A stretch of DNA of 38,949 nucleotides from Elusimicrobiota bacterium. GTDB taxonomy: Bacteria > Elusimicrobiota > Endomicrobiia > Endomicrobiales > JAPLKN01. The stretch lies in NCBI GenBank assembly GCA_026388075.1, contig JAPLKN010000146.1, positions 1-38,949 of the forward strand, in the 5' to 3' direction. The notes under the pieces are model-generated. The model worked only from the letters and a program-made list of their open reading frames with translations. It made no database searches and was not told where the DNA came from. This document shows positions 38,201 through 38,949 of the stretch, piece after piece. A program made the position numbers and the translations under genes. Position 1 is the first letter of the stretch. Each line of letters starts with the position of its first letter.

Positions 38201-38943
38201 CTTTCAAATGAAAGCAAATATTTTTCTACTCTTTCCAAGTAATCAGTAATATCTAGTTTAACGTCTTTTATCCACTTGCTAGTCACTCTATAAAACTGCC
38301 ATGCATATTCTTTCTTGAATTCTAAAAACTGCCATGCGTCTTCTTTCTTGAATTCTATATCTGTATTAGCTTTAATAATACCATCAAATATTTCATAACA
38401 TCCTAAATATTTTTGATTATATATGCGCGGATATTTATAATATTCTGCTACAATAACTTTTTCAAAAAATATTTTGTAAACTGAACCTGTGAAGAGATTT
38501 GTCAAATTTGGATTGTTCTTTTTGGTTACATAATTAAAAGTAATTTCTAATATTCTTTTAGGCGATTCGGCTCCTACAAGGCTTGAATACATAACATTTA
38601 CTATATTTTCCGCAATAATTTCATCGCCTTTAAGCTCTCCGGATTCTATTTTTTTCATTAATGCATCCATTTCAGTTTCAAACTCTTCTTCTGGAGTAGG
38701 CACCACAGTAGTAAGCACTGTTCCTTCTTTGGTTCTTCTTGTCTTCTTTTTCTGCAGACCTCCGATATTAATTATTCCATGCATAATCATTTCACAATGA
38801 TTTTTAATATATTCCGGAATCGAATTTATCTCCTCTTCGAACTCTTTACTCATTGTTTTCGTCAATCCGGGCACAAGAAATTTAAGTTTTTTAAGAGCGT
38901 CTTCTTTATTTGGATCTTTTTTGTACGGAACCAAATTTACCAT
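23263..38943 (-). CDS. Giant multidomain protein (at least 5226 aa), partial at window edge
   Basis: A single uninterrupted frame, visibly more AT-rich than typA or the helicase. The first Met in view is at 38943, but the frame stays open (GAAGAA) to 38949, so the true start may lie outside; numbering is from 38943. There is no signal peptide; the protein is mostly helical and Lys/Ile/Glu-rich. Regions: about 985-1290 resemble UDP-sugar pyrophosphorylases (VAGGTVTKW near 998, PLGHGNVRG near 1125, DNPFAQQDSLQIL); about 4114-4155 is a hydrophobic membrane segment; about 4220-4490 is NagB-like (NLDEE with D4285, GLGQTGHFAFDEP with T4363, H4365 and E4370, YGMTVGLNIL); about 4700-4900 may be an amylase-like TIM barrel (AHEKGLKVMIDY, LDGIRLDIS near 4814). 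Internal duplications: 88-195/1902-2015, 2095-2312/2500-2727, 3090-3300/3773-3990. Overall function unknown; the recognisable pieces concern sugar phosphates and nucleotide sugars. Confidence 0.85.
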   Translation of the reverse strand: MVNLVPYKKDPNKEDALKKLKFLVPGLTKTMSKEFEEEINSIPEYIKNHCEMIMHGIINIGGLQKKKTRRTKEGTVLTTVVPTPEEEFETEMDALMKKIESGELKGDEIIAENIVNVMYSSLVGAESPKRILEITFNYVTKKNNPNLTNLFTGSVYKIFFEKVIVAEYYKYPRIYNQKYLGCYEIFDGIIKANTDIEFKKEDAWQFLEFKKEYAWQFYRVTSKWIKDVKLDITDYLERVEKYLLSFERPVSEIEQINEIISFIRKQEDENIGENLVQDKSPALNKDAIIPSKNDVIKKSGTSKTSADPDSVAGTKTAVKSLEISVRAILKEAEPLKGDELVEKIYSALDILELFKTEGKVGETADATTKRIKEIYIKPLIENPQDSEVFAESIKGLFDLAENTLKQPERKELVGLILEYLTEKANRKNLLDAFNTIHEKFSKYPKVKGNPVIDAKDLEPFLKQGSFLGVLDALSQIFTLKYLIPKGFNPDIARTIAVLIKVQLFDKFNTSIEDYLNKLSVEKLSSLGLQRFNGKFIVSVVPGDLLEGYLVRVRDDAPNQLKIEIAESVFIFGIKRAPAEAQEMLLEIVADYALAKYENDIKHPGTAFLTFSEFASNHPKYKEYAENNFSDEIIKSLDNVIKPLQERRENISKTFSDWKKDTDEVLNEIEAFLTRLEELYKKLRGVAVLVTEDQSYSLMLRLFEGIHHVVGLPHPFLKEYSNPAQEQRAIKLKERLGKLWTRLGELMEQRQQQKVIWLISKGSSMEKFAPKKLSHVIFNSKSNAEVETFSNEDSGPYDDEIWPPYLSTGRLKILLESFQLKLGDDGQIALPSSGIGKLTPKILTRLYEKAKANDPIERLNYWVKLENKLISKDQYLYELAKELKEYDVDNRDSDKSFSEFSEFKKDIIQALTVFTFKENWAAKRAKALDMSAKGWGGQIKYIKDKLQISDDSMPSEFAMRLISLNIPLDILKQVVDGDIRPGELYRPIGKEFQDRGAIRTFAVAGGTVTKWENSTELANEKGWLNDFEIKSRHKPRSLAVYYDKKEKSSTGLAFLLEHVGKIKNGKLAIVLSPFTFDEMMTDIWENIQRNGKPINLQPILKNSGFALLPGRVNKETGFINFFGSKAEVPLGHGNVRGWSLDIITEALKQGVIFDVTRSADNPFAQQDSLQILEIIGRMSKENLAHVAVGEWRKIGKKGGVFLKLGGVNNVNDTNISKEENSRGFMPDRDGSIFSCFVNVINNAALLYAISEGIKVDGDTLITWKQVEDITTGNAKELDALKNRLEKLTENDMTKITLNFDKLLPKEFIDKREDGIGIQWEQISGMLHGYIPQAIRARQGRESIAKSKKLNLAYVAESLNEYLVLKEKDMAYDFPLFKEAIYWTQIINDRETVWGIMNQIKSVTLLQNIPLLITPARMKAVIAGLKADLKADPLKKKMERYEKYAKEKAKDCGVSLDNVMEIKDVPDLFYNQIVQDEIKIIETVNQKETGVNFEISIRQFMYLVVSEVFRQAAQEEDITNFNTYISKFPANVQAKVNKVTRWISNSSGRIIGEISELLLNSLKAISDNLENSPSLFKTAGDIAESVLPRITKLLLKAVNVLSLKIDSVPLIEELFSSIEIEKQKMKAWDLGDSMLVTRDSIIARAETFCKTYSGDQREDIRKWLFSKEQENIKPETVKNKKEFLDLYNDDTFMIQIRENLRKIIEEKYKKLSNRNILELFYDDKIYGNKVREILWKIVGKKQEDISKEKLLELWDKEKFLDKYRDDRLIEVIPAEEIKKKMLEDEFAVIFAWVALDWAPDMENINDGGWLRSHLPELREEVGKKRDWINETNTKNADSIANIIKAVLQSLGLQNNKGLVEEADWIARSLMSDIEKFFHKAVNLDGLRNVNKALLMQTGRSDEIEDNFKNRINSLLKMVVSGSLNKEALPLEVANLMHESYRTFRKNLLEPEDALQKIFEISSRFAEKNSEFEKILINNPVYKLFFNLLLSDTAYKADIKLGDFDFITDIFEKIISSNVGLNSLNRKLEFAVQLFQINIPIFQQMQMTEDVCLGCLGLDKFLSKKIENSNSSEEVKKQQKYEKNEIIRCLIEQLEFGEGILVRNSSFDLALKCINGEEGSEIIFTGDYAKAFIEILKEEEISEEIQNKLGAEEGNIIIKAEDAVFLAANFAKKYNLELMDKKVDAEKRKIEFVAIFAAIYVAPFSADETQLFLKGEKAVKSEHIIDVLDIVNKACGGQLELYKSLMDVATKAVSVFEEGLKFVLGTKQEDKEKVSIISLQKKHHEWNKKILVKNWDQIRKSIENNLPPFSGLAVLSLQRSQQDIKNDIIQGVFDKYWENIFGEQKPLDVNSLSEIWNECKNKGLSDGYSIAVLFGIISGHIDGKPEMLDRFLSEIFKKIKKPEQMKEFIRDLINGLDYTNVKFAKIDLEKMPDMLTILEKDIINLAEKRKNKKLVSGAIESLIENAKYNNFNPEKAAQMVEDIERTIIDKKIRGLYGNLGKGNTLPVLKSSLKVVLDCFRDKKTITLPIEYLRAFFEILKKDGVNKGILLDSKYILIKSDCAAELAKNFAKQNGLDLTDEKINPARAEQELAAIFTARYYAPFTSYETKMLKNKEKFVQLHHNEFMDVVLNTFKGQIKPFIDLVNALQLKAIKTAVGDLHLKAAKNKENLTEEQKLQIEHSEWNKKVIVGKTLAINEKGENKEVLGWNWIKKNIESDIYPFWGLAVLTLPEESNSSESLYNIISNSLSINGVDTRNGFLIINTETKLMINILTEVIKNISNLENAQEKETGENYVLFYDKNAFEIIFFDFFVKDTQIENMNIQEELTAKYENYIDNLLTIYSSINNNKELENLNKNIWVSSTWGFKEAIFKLVKILIRKDIMSLEKFSSLVSKNHLDFAVSMESLKITDEERQELMEGKVRATLLKNYNDYMAASNNVSMALFSTFIDHVKSKVKTRKKEAIITGVNKEVIADSLIEILDAISAEHSEKLTIGEFAKFLNYGFQKDFEFAKKDTTIDNYLSIIIEIYFKIKERLKVSANQTDNNQNKLKIIMNFQNGLEAAIIAFINNAELPQDQKDQLNNEISAKLKQDSNLATSIASVEKAAKDFTGWRCMKAWETGKKLFNQLTQSPEWKKGGKEIFYKRLEEFKKTYDLTYLTNFKLSHKKKGIFQELLNADNKNGLAYFALYATLDTAVKNEKFALAFGRESSGLKKLAAKHPGIFQEYVTDAVKNIRTTAKNASSKFYFFFNIGQGFLKKYIKILNNRKRKKGFYDYLISTMVGHYSNNIGYWLGLSDGLLTSFMNNEDSEINTIKQALDTSIKLHNFSDDVFNILYSWYPQYLDKNQYYNQDAFYNNFVYIHRPSDGSVFIYPVRESGRNFIYLLKKFRLAGIVIDVDAEKDCIFLTKEQFNQDYISKFRILFEKLNKFKDFDWIDKSVSGQFIPALAEMELRFINLVKYYNGFKIVYHYPSQKRDYNRPLFETILENIYIYSASFDQMCDYIEMINNMFEKEFGYRPHTDIINMIFTVTNLTRQEVKNEAEDNMKRIRKNLDNMQKDLVSFAKSNINILDKKSQAVFDEFIKSMREQFAETLVLYHGDNPIDKEQRFRITSKYFNRMKYAFNSYMLYFLYQKKNKKELFMNECDAAVFNDSLDKVIQDAFKKDIDNISGLSFVNESFSNNDVNDFIKNELIRKFPNYAAEINDDIAKKIVFSGLLERQKTNMSRIVSLTKNFKNLISEIKNEINLSKKKLTFDDILNTIIQKRAMKKNVYSTSASDYLATSLASVEQAAKDFTGRKGAKARETGKKLFNQVNELSKSRVEKAVRDQEKFKNSFFEARGMEGESDSEKDIIWNQYKIAMAKQLSEENEDLFRRRLEEFKNTYLNSIKLSDEERKIFEEKINSEENALAYFALYATLEVARKKEKFAIAYGNIQKVIDKHPKDFSGYVLSTVLSIRSLAKEGLSGLSKLFYYLRDTMEMHFWHNVRFWLGLAEFPLTEKPVEIKASNGQTAHVTADSLEKARQKIIQKYGEEWVIQNPAEAKKLIYELAKKRAYWRERKLFQNSVSLNEKIKAHENIINDLVDAKYSKEDVKQRSEYKAELTQQYEKAVKRVRDFAERFPMVIILIYIFSSIALPFILNLILVPDFLSLYLIFDFIFLVILVKKIYEPIESLGSIFGHWLQNTFHVWGKVDLMSGTLKDKSKKVIEESKVSLLKKELAKNKINIVSEKDMDLIYISQAERLVNIIKKNNDSKRPTYIIFATGNSVIKFYKEFVRLVIMNKLDMSNVQFYNLDEELNLDGGKNDPDSYWTYMQDNVYRPLREAGIKIDETQINFLNADARTIENGVSECDRFEEKIKGISFDYIIGGLGQTGHFAFDEPGDASNLDSKTRVIKLHDETLESFKNKKVKYGMTVGLNILKPERAPKGEKNVVIFVPQLDKLPILWKVFFGPQTTAVPSSQFRDQPNVEWAIPENLLVVMAIFKTVLDSVINQGFLAPKGLNGAWIPEFVKRNLNLFPDDISKKIPTIRNRFIGIACSNQYNEQNFVSSPEIRHAIDIANIGGKVDVVMPIPEGMKKEDFINETIRTHYKFNIGNKLFNIYTKDLLGQKGVTVYYYDNEEVNMIRQRNSKFEFHPENVFKWISEISKSDDDKSKFVAIESDMPLDPDFAKDSLFRNTVFVSSKQNAGFDVIITDKDESIYDFMWQINDVIKRKQKPFVKALPILSETIEIKEKIDEKITDNLLNEITKRHVDTIVFSVNAAVQDYLLTEPKAMDSLKIAVQRAHEKGLKVMIDYKVDDNKAFDQAFFDKFMKKIKPCLDRNANLDGIRLDISNLSQLKLALLKENNVLPKLREIIRNKRSDMLVAVINAGKDKGFFDNKFYYENNILKVVKYTLSSEDMGKIDKDEIKDSWIEIYVTDNNGGLIIAKKDQTFENFDRDWKEKIMNAKIVGLPSELISQIFKNARDSDKVINSFLDLLGNFVEMITEKRKTDPEYRFEKGRNSALSLDKLPAIDPAKAFKILAKEKTGFLSFLGKELNKEINSEKLDGLEASKIEELREIEAKGFLQGFLERMMIKNQTGNRFEKNVEHIYANAMVKANLIMFKDNATATEVVYNIQDAFEILKGKYNEYEPKRLTKYQQNLWSAAKKAVEERNAMIKSNKEPFAPEVEAKSNEAINILAELVSSMEMEQNPAMAITNLLYLFDIYAQREFKSISEKLEHEALKNLKKNMDALLSAA
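38291..38356. repeat. 33-bp in-frame tandem duplication in the giant gene
   Basis: Two adjacent 33-bp copies (38291-38323 and 38324-38356) differ at a few bases and encode KKEDAWQFLEF followed by KKEYAWQFYRV, at about residues 199-220. Recent slippage is likely. Confidence 0.75.
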
Positions 38944-38949
38944 TTCTTC

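Overview
The window comes from an AT-rich bacterial genome with Gram-negative surface features: lipoproteins, outer-membrane beta-barrels and a FlgD-like sorting tail. No marker gene fixes the phylum. The very large ORF, the small duplicated basic protein (GYLYF-DK-GDVSRAKM) and the C-terminal-domain surface proteins fit uncultured lineages such as Omnitrophota or Elusimicrobiota, but this is only a guess. All genes are on the minus strand except one DEAD-box helicase.

From left to right: a truncated four-helix-bundle gene at the edge; an inositol-monophosphatase-like gene (suhB family); a REP-associated (RAYT/IS200-like) transposase with its own terminal inverted repeats, sitting against tRNA-Asp; then a block of exported proteins at about 2.3-17.9 kb. 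In transcription order the block encodes a clan GH-A glycosidase with EF-hand-like loops, a large beta-barrel, an Ala/Lys/Glu-rich coiled-coil protein with a carbohydrate-binding-like tail, two lipoproteins with similar jelly-roll domains, a DUF5683-like membrane protein, an alpha/alpha-barrel glycosidase-like protein, and a second cluster made of a putative surface subunit, a PapD-like Ig-fold protein, two mosaic surface proteins and a PorV-like outer-membrane protein. I read this as a cell-surface glycan-handling or surface-appendage locus. Promoters with 17-nt spacers are visible at four points in or near it.

After tRNA-Val come a small duplicated basic protein, an excisionase-type HTH protein and the translation GTPase TypA/BipA. 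A repeat-rich 0.7-kb divergent region follows, then the helicase.

The right 15.7 kb is one uninterrupted ORF of at least 5226 codons, still open at the window edge. It has no signal peptide. It contains a UDP-sugar-pyrophosphorylase-like domain, a NagB-like sugar-phosphate isomerase domain with one changed catalytic residue, a hydrophobic membrane segment, a possible TIM-barrel tail, and at least three pairs of internal duplications. It is the most unusual object here.

The intergenic DNA is rich in repeats: heptanucleotide tandem arrays (two of which start exactly at a stop codon), REP-like palindromes, short inverted-repeat elements whose ends begin GGGAC like those of the transposase element, and a duplicated 100-bp element with 16-bp inverted ends.
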